DNA of 64,000 nt from Desulfuromonas sp. KJ2020 (GTDB taxonomy: Bacteria; Desulfobacterota; Desulfuromonadia; Desulfuromonadales; SZUA-540), in NCBI RefSeq assembly GCF_024197615.1, contig NZ_JAKUKE010000001.1, positions 1,169,285-1,233,284 on the forward strand, given 5' to 3'. The position numbers were made by a program, and so were the translations under genes. This document shows, one piece after another, positions 1 to 6,789 of this stretch; position 1 is the first letter of the stretch, and each line of letters begins with the position of its first letter. Below the pieces are notes generated by a model. The model searched no databases and was not told the origin of the DNA. It saw nothing but the letters and a program-made list of their open reading frames with translations.

Positions 1-103
1 GGCTCGTAAGCTGATCAGTCGCTTGTCAAAGAACGAAAGGGTAATCTTTTGCGTTAAGGGACTTTTTTACTCTTGACCCGCGGGGGCCTGATAAGGGTTA
101 GAT
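1..103 (-). repeat. Partial attC recombination site of the second integron cassette
   Basis: On the - strand the sequence ATCTAAC (97-103) fits the attC R'' consensus RYYYAAC, and it overlaps the TAA stop of the preceding cassette gene. GC-rich, potentially pairing sequence follows. No matching GTTRRRY core is found before the window edge, so the R' half is probably off-window. The assignment rests on one core box plus its position after a cassette ORF. Confidence 0.5.
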
Positions 104-685
104 TTCGATTTTAAATGAGTCCCTAAACTCATCACAAAGCTCTATGATGACAGGTTCAATTTCAGTAAAAGGTGTTTTTGAATTGTTTTTTATAAAGGTG
201 AAAAATTCTACTAAGAACCCCTTTTTTACAATGTACTGACTTACTCCAATTGATTCTGACTTTGTGAAGCCAAGACCGTAGGGAGTAAATTCGTCATAGG
301 TAATTTCTTTAAATACAACTTGCAGGACTTTTGAGTTACTGGATTTCTTTTCAGTAATAGAGACTCTTTTATCGCCATGCATTTTTTGGAGCGGGATGTT
401 TTTGTTTTTAACCCGCTCCAATATGCTGTCGTCTTTGGGAAGATCATCTCGGATTTTTGTGATTATGATTACGCTAGCATTGCCATTCGGATAATCTGAA
501 CGTATCTCACTTGTGATTTCTGGCTCCACCCATTTTTCGGAAATTTGAGGTGCGTCGTCATCAAGATACATCACTCCAATGCTAAAAAATCCCCTTGCCG
601 AATCAATTTCACCGATCACCTCTGCACCACTGATACCAACGAGAGAAAAGATAAGCCAAGTTGTGGCGACGATTATTTTTGACAA
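98..685 (-). CDS. Integron cassette 2: putative secreted protein of unknown function
   Basis: A 195-residue protein I do not recognise. The start is TTG at 683-685, chosen because AAGGAG lies about 6 nt upstream and the cassette junction GTTAGAT lies just before that. Residues 1-21 form a signal peptide (MSKIIVATTWLIFSLVGISG then AEV), so the product is probably exported. The rest is soluble-looking, mixed alpha/beta, with no cysteine cluster or catalytic motif apparent. The stop codon TAA is embedded in the R'' box of its attC, as is usual for compact cassettes. The gene is AT-rich compared with the core genome to its right, which fits acquisition by transfer. Expression would come from the cassette promoter beside intI, through cassette 1, or from an internal promoter. 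Confidence 0.75.
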   Translation of the reverse strand: MSKIIVATTWLIFSLVGISGAEVIGEIDSARGFFSIGVMYLDDDAPQISEKWVEPEITSEIRSDYPNGNASVIIITKIRDDLPKDDSILERVKNKNIPLQKMHGDKRVSITEKKSSNSKVLQVVFKEITYDEFTPYGLGFTKSESIGVSQYIVKKGFLVEFFTFIKNNSKTPFTEIEPVIIELCDEFRDSFKIEI

Positions 686-702
686 TTTTTTCTCCTTTTG
701 AA

Positions 703-764
703 ATCTAACGGTTCATGATAACCGGCGGCGACGCGAAGTTTCGGCCACCACCGCAATTTTAGAT
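703..764 (-). repeat. attC recombination site (59-base element) between cassettes 1 and 2
   Basis: Read on the - strand this 62-nt element starts with ATCTAAA (R'' box, one mismatch to RYYYAAC; + strand 758-764) and ends with GTTAGAT (R' box GTTRRRY; + strand 703-709). The two ends are inverted repeats. Between them is an imperfect stem (GCGGTGG pairing with CCGCC-type sequence) around an ACTTCGCG loop. The 3' part CGGTTATCATGAACC before GTTAGAT strongly resembles the same region of well-known class 1 integron attC sites such as that of aadA7 (from memory). Length is within the normal attC range. Confidence 0.88.
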
Positions 765-772
765 TTTGCTTT

Positions 773-1270
773 TCAATTTTGCGCAGACGTATTTTCCGTC
801 CGGTTGATTAAATGGTTAGCTGATTTTCCTATTTTGAATTCTTCAAAAGACTTTCTTCTTGGATCGGGATGGTTAAAATCAAGTGGTGCTGCTTCATGTT
901 TTGCTCTTTCCCAGTCATGCTTGAGTAGAAGGGCTATTCGATAGGCAAACTCATTGAATAGGCTCTTGTCTTTAGGGTTTTCAATAATTCTTTGTATGCA
1001 TTCGATTATTTCCTCATCATTCTTGCTGTCAGGATTAAGCCTAGTGATGAATTCGGCCTGAATGGTTTTTAGCTTTTTCAGGTCCGAAAGTCTTTGAGCA
1101 CTCTGTAATTCAATCAGGAGATTACGTATTTTTTCACGCCATTTTGTTCTTTCTTGAAGGACGTTGCTGGACTTGACCTGGGTGTCATTGTTTCTCATTG
1201 AGACAACGGCAGCAATTAATCCAGCAACAACAGTTGAACTTAAAAATGTCGCAATAGAAAATTCGCTCAT
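773..1270 (-). CDS. Integron cassette 1: small membrane-anchored protein of unknown function
   Basis: A 165-residue protein with ATG start at 1268-1270, 18 nt inside the cassette boundary. Residues 4-24 form one hydrophobic helix (IATFLSSTVVAGLIAAVVSM). A charged cytoplasmic-looking helical domain follows, with ERTKWREKIRNL (about 40-51), RLNPDSKNDEE (about 77-87) and LLKHDWERAKHE (about 114-125). An N-terminal anchor followed by a KWRE-type helix recalls a broad group of uncharacterised anchored proteins common in accessory DNA, but I cannot name a family. It is the attI-proximal cassette, so it should be the most strongly expressed. The gene is AT-rich compared with the core genome and ends 9 nt before the attC R'' box. 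Confidence 0.78.
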   Translation of the reverse strand: MSEFSIATFLSSTVVAGLIAAVVSMRNNDTQVKSSNVLQERTKWREKIRNLLIELQSAQRLSDLKKLKTIQAEFITRLNPDSKNDEEIIECIQRIIENPKDKSLFNEFAYRIALLLKHDWERAKHEAAPLDFNHPDPRRKSFEEFKIGKSANHLINRTENTSAQN

Positions 1271-1281
1271 ATTATTCTTTC

Positions 1282-1288
1282 AGCTAAC
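1282..1288 (-). repeat. attI/cassette junction core site
   Basis: On the - strand GTTAGCT (GTTRRRY with one deviation) lies 12 nt upstream of the first cassette ORF and on the intI-proximal side. This is where attI should join cassette 1. Cassette 1 would then run from 1287 to 709 (579 bp) between this core and the attC core. Confidence 0.6.
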
Positions 1289-1298
1289 AGGGATTAGG

Positions 1299-1331
1299 CG
1301 GTAACCGGTATATCGGATATACCGGTTACCG
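1299..1331. promoter_or_regulatory. Perfect 33-nt palindrome between attI and intI
   Basis: Arm CGGTAACCGGTATATC (1299-1314) is the exact reverse complement of 1316-1331, with a single G at 1315 as centre. It lies between the attI junction and the integrase promoter. There is no T-run after it, so it is unlikely to be a terminator. It could be an operator or part of attI. Its GGT...ACC halves loosely recall the LexA motif reported for Geobacter, GGTTN2CN4GN3ACC (from memory), but the fit is incomplete. Confidence 0.7.
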
Positions 1332-1340
1332 GAATATTGC

Positions 1341-1368
1341 TTGAAATTTCCAGTAAATCCAGTATGTT
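1341..1368 (+). promoter_or_regulatory. Candidate intI promoter (Pint)
   Basis: TTGAAA (1341-1346), 16-nt spacer, TATGTT (1363-1368). It lies 10 nt downstream of the 33-nt palindrome and about 46 nt upstream of the intI start. An inverted repeat TGTTGAAA (1365-1372) / TTTCAACA (1395-1402) covers the presumed transcription start. Confidence 0.45.
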
Positions 1369-1372
1369 GAAA

Positions 1373-1400
1373 ATTAGAGAAAATTCATTGTAAATTTCAA
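1373..1400 (-). promoter_or_regulatory. Candidate cassette promoter (Pc)
   Basis: On the - strand, TTGAAA (1400-1395), 16-nt spacer, TCTAAT (1378-1373; 5 of 6 to TATAAT). It points from the 5' end of intI through attI into the cassettes, the classic place for Pc, and is interleaved with the divergent Pint. Confidence 0.5.
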
Positions 1401-1414
1401 CATCTGGAGGGGGT

Positions 1415-2728
1415 ATGTCTAAACCTATGGGGGGTGGTGCGTCTGAATCTCAGTTCTGGCGGAACTATCAAAACATTTTGGTTCAGAAACAGGTCAATCC
1501 GCAGCATTTTCAGTGGTATGTCAAATGGTGTCAGCAGTTTACCAAATTTATTGGCGCATTGCCATTAATGGATTGCCAACCCGCCCATGTCTCGGTTTTT
1601 CTCGATAACCTCAAGTCAAGCAAGGCTATCGAGGAGTGGCAGTATCGTCAGGCTCGTACGGCTTTGTGGTACCTGTTCCGTGATTATCTGAAGATTTCCT
1701 GGGCTGCAGATGGCCAGAGGAATCGAGCAGTACCTCAATATCCTTCAAGACCTCCGGCTCTTTCCGAAGCCCATCAGGCAACGCTGAGGAAGCTGCGCAG
1801 CACTCTGGTCGGCCGTCAGTATGCCAAACGCACGGTCGGCGCCTACCTGGATTGGGCGACGAGGTTTCTGGGCTACTATCCCCATCGGAACATTGCCGAT
1901 CTGGATGCCGCTGCCGTCAGGGCTTACCTGTCCGATCTGGCTGAGACGCACAACGTGGCAGTCAATACGCAGAAGCAGGCGCTCAATGCTCTGGTCTTTC
2001 TATTTCAGGAATCGGAAAAAATTCCCTTGGGGGATTTTTCCGACTTTGCCCGAGCCAGGAAGCCCATCAAGGTGCCGGTGGTGCTCTCACGCGATGAGGT
2101 CTCGGCTTTATTGCGAGAGCTGCCCTCCCCGTTGTCTTTGATGGGCAACTTGCTCTATGGGGGTGGAATGCGTCTCATGGAGGTGATCCGCTTGCGCATC
2201 AAGGATGTGGATTTTGCGCTGGGCCAGATTGTGGTGCGCGATGGCAAGGGGCGTAAGGATCGCATCACCATGCTGCCTGAAATCTGTCTTGATCCCCTTA
2301 AGCAGCAGATTGCCGAGGCTCGTCTGATTCATGCCCAGGATCTGGCCAAGAACTACGGGGAGGTCTGGCTGCCCTCGGCCTTGATAAAAAAATACCCCGG
2401 TGCCGCCCGTGACTGGCGCTGGCAGTACGTCTTTCCTGCCTCGCGGATGAGCGTCGACCCCGAGAGCGGCAAGGTGAGGCGTCATCACTTTGATGAGTCG
2501 GCTGTGCAGCGCGCGGTCCGCGAGGCTGCCCGCCAGATCGGTCTGAGCAAGACGGTGACGCCCCACACCCTGCGCCATTCCTTTGCCACCCATCTGCTCG
2601 AATCGGGCTACGACATCCGCACCGTACAGGAGCTTCTGGGGCATGCGGATGTCGCCACGACCATGATCTATACCCATGTGCTGAGCCGGCCGGGTATCGG
2701 GGTGCGCAGCCCTTTGGACGTTGTCTGA
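1415..2728 (+). CDS. intI: Integron integrase (tyrosine recombinase)
   Basis: Catalyses attI x attC recombination to insert and excise gene cassettes. Catalytic residues of the tyrosine recombinase family are visible: R253, K278, H384-x-x-R387, H410 and nucleophile Y419. The IntI-specific insertion is present at about 321-345 (ALIKKYP...WRWQYVFPA), as is the IntI C-terminal signature GVRSPLD. These separate it from XerC/D and phage integrases. It is 437 residues, longer than the usual 320-340. The extra about 110 N-terminal residues look like a second copy of the SAM-like core-binding domain (about 13-97) ahead of the canonical one (about 120-200). The ATG start is preceded by GGAGGGGG at a short spacing. 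The gene is divergent from the cassettes and appears intact. Confidence 0.93.
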   Translation: MSKPMGGGASESQFWRNYQNILVQKQVNPQHFQWYVKWCQQFTKFIGALPLMDCQPAHVSVFLDNLKSSKAIEEWQYRQARTALWYLFRDYLKISWAADGQRNRAVPQYPSRPPALSEAHQATLRKLRSTLVGRQYAKRTVGAYLDWATRFLGYYPHRNIADLDAAAVRAYLSDLAETHNVAVNTQKQALNALVFLFQESEKIPLGDFSDFARARKPIKVPVVLSRDEVSALLRELPSPLSLMGNLLYGGGMRLMEVIRLRIKDVDFALGQIVVRDGKGRKDRITMLPEICLDPLKQQIAEARLIHAQDLAKNYGEVWLPSALIKKYPGAARDWRWQYVFPASRMSVDPESGKVRRHHFDESAVQRAVREAARQIGLSKTVTPHTLRHSFATHLLESGYDIRTVQELLGHADVATTMIYTHVLSRPGIGVRSPLDVV

Positions 2729-2784
2729 TATCCCTTTTGGGCGACGCTTTGATGGTGCGGCCGAATCGCAGGCAAAATCCCTTT

Positions 2785-2813
2785 TTGCCAACGGTCGCCC
2801 CCTCTGGTATATT
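2785..2813 (+). promoter_or_regulatory. Sigma-70 promoter of the acetyltransferase-deacylase operon
   Basis: TTGCCA (2785-2790), 17-nt spacer, TATATT (2808-2813). It sits 36 nt upstream of the GNAT gene, in the 120-nt gap after intI. Confidence 0.6.
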
Positions 2814-2848
2814 TTCTGCCTACCTATCTTAAATCCCAGAGGTTTTTC

Positions 2849-3361
2849 ATGGCTGCCGACACTGACCAGCAAGACGACGACCTGCGTATCCGCGAGATCA
2901 CCATCGATGATTTTCCGGTGGTCTTTCATATCGGGGAAGAGCTGTTTACTTCCGATTATTCGCCCAGCATGTATCGCACCTGGGACGAGTACGAAATTAC
3001 CACGCTTTACAATTCGGACAGCGAACTGTGCCTGGTGGCGGAATACCGGGGATTGATTCTGGGCTTTGCCCTGGGCACCACGGTGGCGAAGAGCAATTCG
3101 GCCTGGAAATACGGCTATCTGGTGTGGCTGGGGGTGAAGCCGGGCATCCAGAAGGGCGGCGTGGGGTCGGCGCTGTTCAAGGAGATCAAGCGGCGCATGC
3201 GCGAGCAGGGGGTGCGCATGATTATTATCGACACCGACGCCGATAACGTGGCGGGTATCCGCTTTTTTGAGAAGCAGGGTTTTGGTAATCCTCAGCAGCA
3301 CGTCTACATGACTCTCAATCTTTCGCGCAAGACCAAGCGCAAGAGGAGTAAACCGGTATGA
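2849..3361 (+). CDS. GNAT-family N-acetyltransferase
   Basis: A 170-residue single-domain acetyltransferase that would move the acetyl group of acetyl-CoA to an amine. GNAT motifs are visible: strand 4 YLVWLGVKPGIQ (about 92-103) followed by the CoA pyrophosphate loop QKGGVGSALF (Q/R-x-x-G-x-G/A, about 103-112), and a C-terminal DADNVAGIRFFEKQGF (about 130-145) typical of RimI-like members. The ATG is preceded by AGAGG. Its stop overlaps the start of the next gene by 4 nt (ATGA), so it is translationally coupled to the M20 deacylase. The lysine/arginine-rich C-terminus (SRKTKRKRSKPV) is unusual. Substrate cannot be told from sequence; protein N-terminal or amino-acid acetylation are both possible. 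Confidence 0.88.
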   Translation: MAADTDQQDDDLRIREITIDDFPVVFHIGEELFTSDYSPSMYRTWDEYEITTLYNSDSELCLVAEYRGLILGFALGTTVAKSNSAWKYGYLVWLGVKPGIQKGGVGSALFKEIKRRMREQGVRMIIIDTDADNVAGIRFFEKQGFGNPQQHVYMTLNLSRKTKRKRSKPV

Positions 3362-4485
3362 GCGACCGTCTGGAGCGTGTCTGGCACGCCATCGACCCGG
3401 CCCGGCTGCGCACGACGCTGATGGAGATGCTGGAGATCTATTCGCCGGCGGGCAAGGAGGAGGATGTGCAGCTCTACCTGGAAGAGGTTCTGCAGCGGGC
3501 CGGCTTTGCCGTGGAGCGGCAGGAGGTGGAGGAGGACCGCTTCAACCTGCGGGTGACGATGGGGAGCGCGCCGCCGCGCCTCTACCTGGTGGGTCATGTC
3601 GATACGGTGCCGGCCTGGGATCTGGAAGAGTTTGAGCCGGTGGAAGAGTGGGGCGTGGTGCGTGGTCTCGGCAGCGCCGACATGAAGGGGGGCTGCGCCG
3701 CCATGGTGGAGACCTTTATCGCCCTGGCTTCCCTGCCGGACGCGGAGCGGCCGCCGGTGGGGCTGCTGCTGGTGGTGGGGGAGGAGGAGAACGGCGACGG
3801 CAGCGCCACCTTTTTGCAGACCGAGACGCCGCCCTGGGTGGTGATCGGCGAACCGACCTCGCTGGCGCCCTGTTTCAGTCATTACGGCTATCTGGAGGCG
3901 GGGCTGGTCACGCGCGGCCGCCGCATCCATTCGTCGCTGCCCGAGCTGGGCCACAACGCCATCGAGTCGATGCTGCGGGTGCTGCTGCACCTGGGGCGCC
4001 ACCCGCTGTTCAGCCGCGAGACGCCGGAGCTGGTCTATTCCATCCGCGAGCTCAGTTCGTCGCGGGCGGGCTTCGTGGTGCCCGACCGCTGCGAGACCTG
4101 GATCGATATCCATCTGCCGCCCGAGATCGATCCGGCCGTTGTGCGACAGGAGATGGAGAAGCAGGTCGAAGAGGCCTCGGCCTTTGTGGACAGCCTGGAA
4201 ATCGAGATGACCTTCACCTTCGATTCCCGCGGCTACCGACTGGACGCCGACAACTGGCTGGCCGGGGTGCTGGAGGAGGTCTATCCACGTCTGAATCTGC
4301 CCCTGCAGCATGACGCTTTCCGCTCCCACTCGGACGGCAACCTCTTTTTTGAAGCCGGCGTCAAACCGCTTATTCTCGGGCCCGGTTCGCTGGAGACGGC
4401 CCACACCCCGGATGAACAGACCACCTTGGGACAGGTGGAGGACGCCGCCCGTATCTACGCCGCTCTCTGTCTGGCGGCCGAGTAG
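3358..4485 (+). CDS. M20-family metallo-deacylase (ArgE/DapE-like)
   Basis: A 375-residue zinc-dependent amidohydrolase of the M20/M25/M40 family, which removes acyl groups from amino acids or cleaves small peptides. The metal-binding signatures are present: HVDTVP (about 80-85), GSADMKGG (about 104-111) and the catalytic GEEENGDGS (about 140-148). A dimerisation domain follows (about 175-285) and the catalytic domain closes with a late HTPDE metal ligand (about 355-359). It overlaps the upstream acetyltransferase gene by 4 nt, so the pair may act on related acylated amines. I cannot separate N-acetylornithine deacetylase, succinyl-diaminopimelate desuccinylase or a peptidase from sequence alone. 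Confidence 0.85.
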   Translation: MSDRLERVWHAIDPARLRTTLMEMLEIYSPAGKEEDVQLYLEEVLQRAGFAVERQEVEEDRFNLRVTMGSAPPRLYLVGHVDTVPAWDLEEFEPVEEWGVVRGLGSADMKGGCAAMVETFIALASLPDAERPPVGLLLVVGEEENGDGSATFLQTETPPWVVIGEPTSLAPCFSHYGYLEAGLVTRGRRIHSSLPELGHNAIESMLRVLLHLGRHPLFSRETPELVYSIRELSSSRAGFVVPDRCETWIDIHLPPEIDPAVVRQEMEKQVEEASAFVDSLEIEMTFTFDSRGYRLDADNWLAGVLEEVYPRLNLPLQHDAFRSHSDGNLFFEAGVKPLILGPGSLETAHTPDEQTTLGQVEDAARIYAALCLAAE

Positions 4486-4532
4486 GCAATTCTGCAGACG
4501 ACGGGAGCCTGAGGGCCAGGCGGGCGAACCCC

Positions 4533-4561
4533 TTGCATTAGAACCATTTTTTTTTTATGCT
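4533..4561 (+). promoter_or_regulatory. Promoter of the TPR-protein gene
   Basis: TTGCAT (4533-4538), 17-nt spacer containing a T10 run, TATGCT (4556-4561). The presumed leader holds a small GGATA-ACGG-TATCC hairpin before the ribosome binding site. Confidence 0.5.
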
Positions 4562-4625
4562 CGTAGGGTCCGGCGATGAAGCTGGTATGGATAACGGTAT
4601 CCCTAAATGAATAAGAGGTGAGTGC

Positions 4626-5066
4626 ATGACGACAGAAACCAAAGACATGATCAAGCGGGGGATTGACGCCGCCGAGCGCGGCAATATGGTGGAGGCGATT
4701 CATCTGCTGGAGAACGCGGCCAAGGACGCCAAGACGCCCATGGTCAAGTCCTATCTGGCCTATTGCCTGGCCCGGGAGCATCGGCAGCTGAAGCAGGCGG
4801 CCAGCATGTGCCACGAGGCCATGCAGCTCGACCCGAACAATCCGGTTCACTATCTCAACCTGGGCCGCATTTATATTCTGGCCGATCAGAAGTATCGCGC
4901 CATTCAGACGTTTCGCAAAGGGCTCAAGCTGGGGCGCAATGCCCGCATCGTGGCCGAACTCAAGAACCTGGGGCTGCGCAAGCCCTCCGTATTTCCCGCT
5001 CTTTCCCGCGATAATCCGCTGAATAAATACCTCGGCATTCTGTCCTCCAAGCTGGGAGTCCGTTGA
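4626..5066 (+). CDS. Tetratricopeptide-repeat protein
   Basis: A 146-residue, cytoplasmic, all-helical protein with no signal peptide. The central region (about 40-105) carries TPR signatures such as AYCLAREHRQLKQAASMCHEAMQLDPNNP and HYLNLGRIYILADQKYRAIQTFRKGLKLG in consecutive helical pairs. The C-terminus ends LNKYLGILSSKLGVR. TPRs bind protein partners; the partner is unknown. ATG start with GAGGTGAG upstream. Its own promoter lies about 65 nt upstream, and glpD follows 76 nt downstream. Confidence 0.8.
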   Translation: MTTETKDMIKRGIDAAERGNMVEAIHLLENAAKDAKTPMVKSYLAYCLAREHRQLKQAASMCHEAMQLDPNNPVHYLNLGRIYILADQKYRAIQTFRKGLKLGRNARIVAELKNLGLRKPSVFPALSRDNPLNKYLGILSSKLGVR

Positions 5067-5142
5067 CCGGCGGCCGCTCCCTGTGGACGCAGCGCTTCTT
5101 TTCTTCAACCGGTCAAGGCGCCGGTGACAGGGGGACCAGGTC

Positions 5143-6789
5143 ATGATGGACAAAGATGGAACCGCCAGCGACCGCTGGCAGCGCGACCTGACGCGCCTGG
5201 CCGGGCGGCGTTTCGACGCCCTCATTGTCGGTGGCGGCATCAACGGGGCCGGGCTGGCGCGCGACCTGGCTCTGCGCGGTCTGCAGGTGGCGCTGGTGGA
5301 AAAGGGCGATTTTGCCTCGGGTACCTCGAGTACCTCGACCAAACTCATCCACGGCGGCCTGCGCTACCTGGAAACCTACAGCTTCCATCTGGTTTTCGAG
5401 TCCCAGCGGGAGCGCAGAACCCTGCAGCACATCGCCCCCCATCTGGTGCGTCCTCTCTCCTTTCTCATCCCCGTCTATCGGGATGACCCCCGCCCCCTGT
5501 GGATGATCCGGGCCGGACTCACCCTCTATGATCTGCTGGCTCTTTTTCGCAACACCCACCATCACAGTATTCTCTCCGCCGAGGAAGCTCTGCGGCGGGA
5601 GCCCGTGCTGCAGGACGCCGGCCTGGTCGGCGTGGCTCGTTACTGGGACTGCCGTATGGACGATGCCCGCCTCTGCCTCGAAAACGTACTGGCGGCGGTG
5701 GAGGCCGGGGCCGAGGCCGTGAACTATGCCGAAGTGGTGGAGCTGCTCAAACGGGAAGGGCGCACCTGCGGCGCCCTGGTGCGCGATCGGGAGAGCGGTG
5801 CCGAGCTGGAGGTAGAGGCCGAGGTGGTGGTCAATACGGCTGGCCCCTGGCTGGATAAAGTCTGCGCCCTGGATGGCGACACCGACCGCAAGCTGCGCCC
5901 CACCCGCGGCACGCACATCGTGGTGCCGCGCATCAGTCGGGGGGGCGAGGCCCTTTACCTGAGCTCCAAGAGCGACGCCCGCCTCTTTTTTGTTGTCCCC
6001 TGGGGCGACTATTCGTTGGTGGGCACCACCGACGTCGACTATGCCGGTGACCCCGACACGGTGACGCCGACAGAGGACGATATCGATTATCTGCTGGCCG
6101 AATCGGGTCGCCACCTGCGCGATCACCCGCTGCGGCGCCAGGATGTGCTGGCGGCCTTTGCCGGTCTGCGCCCCCTGGTGGCGGAAGAGTCGGTGAAGGC
6201 TTCCCGCGTCTCCCGCGAGCATCGCATCTTTGTCTCTTCATCCGGGCTGATTTCCGTCGGCGGCGGCAAATATACCACCTATCGTTCCATGGCGGCCGAG
6301 ATGGCCGACCTGGTGGTCCGGCGCTTGGGACGCGGGCAGGCAGATTGCCGGACGGACCGCCTGCCGCTGCCGGGCGGCCAGACGGGTGATTTTGACCGCT
6401 ATGTCCAGGACCGGCTGGCCGCGCTCTGCGGGCGCAGCGGGCTGTCGCCGCGGGTCATGGAACGCCTGCTGGGCCTTTACGGCAGCCGCATCGACCAGGT
6501 GCTGGCCCTGGGCCGCCGTGAGCCCGGTCTGCTGGAACCGGTCAGCTCCGGTTCCGAACTGCTGGGCGTGCAGGTGGCCTACGCCGCCGACTTTGAGCTG
6601 GCCCGTACGGTGGAAGATGTGTTGCGGCGCCGCAGCAGCCTGGCGCTGGAGGAAGGCTGCGGTCTGGCCGATGCGGAGGCGGTGGCCGACCTGCTGGGTG
6701 AGCGGCTGCAGGCGGCGACGACCCAAAGACAGGAATGGCTGCGGCATTACCGCCGCGTTACCCATGGGCAAGGAAAGGAAAGGGCATGA
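5143..6789 (+). CDS. glpD: FAD-dependent glycerol-3-phosphate dehydrogenase
   Basis: Oxidises sn-glycerol 3-phosphate to dihydroxyacetone phosphate, passing electrons to the quinone pool at the inner face of the membrane. At 548 residues it matches the aerobic-type GlpD homodimer. The Rossmann FAD motif VGGGINGAG is at 29-37, followed by the family signature SSTSTKLIHGGLRYLE (about 62-77). The second DAO signature VGGGKYTTYR lies near residue 375, and the GlpD C-terminal helical domain follows. Two adjacent ATGs (5143, 5146) are possible starts. No glpK or glpF lies nearby. The stop overlaps the pepA start (ATGA). Confidence 0.92.
   Translation: MMDKDGTASDRWQRDLTRLAGRRFDALIVGGGINGAGLARDLALRGLQVALVEKGDFASGTSSTSTKLIHGGLRYLETYSFHLVFESQRERRTLQHIAPHLVRPLSFLIPVYRDDPRPLWMIRAGLTLYDLLALFRNTHHHSILSAEEALRREPVLQDAGLVGVARYWDCRMDDARLCLENVLAAVEAGAEAVNYAEVVELLKREGRTCGALVRDRESGAELEVEAEVVVNTAGPWLDKVCALDGDTDRKLRPTRGTHIVVPRISRGGEALYLSSKSDARLFFVVPWGDYSLVGTTDVDYAGDPDTVTPTEDDIDYLLAESGRHLRDHPLRRQDVLAAFAGLRPLVAEESVKASRVSREHRIFVSSSGLISVGGGKYTTYRSMAAEMADLVVRRLGRGQADCRTDRLPLPGGQTGDFDRYVQDRLAALCGRSGLSPRVMERLLGLYGSRIDQVLALGRREPGLLEPVSSGSELLGVQVAYAADFELARTVEDVLRRRSSLALEEGCGLADAEAVADLLGERLQAATTQRQEWLRHYRRVTHGQGKERA

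Noticed and set aside
1299..1331. Reading the 33-nt palindrome as a terminator
   Set aside because: No T-run follows on either strand and it sits between divergent transcription units rather than after a gene.
2108..3301. A 397-codon - strand reading across the intI 3' end and the GNAT gene
   Set aside because: It spans two real genes with clear motifs and has no family features itself.
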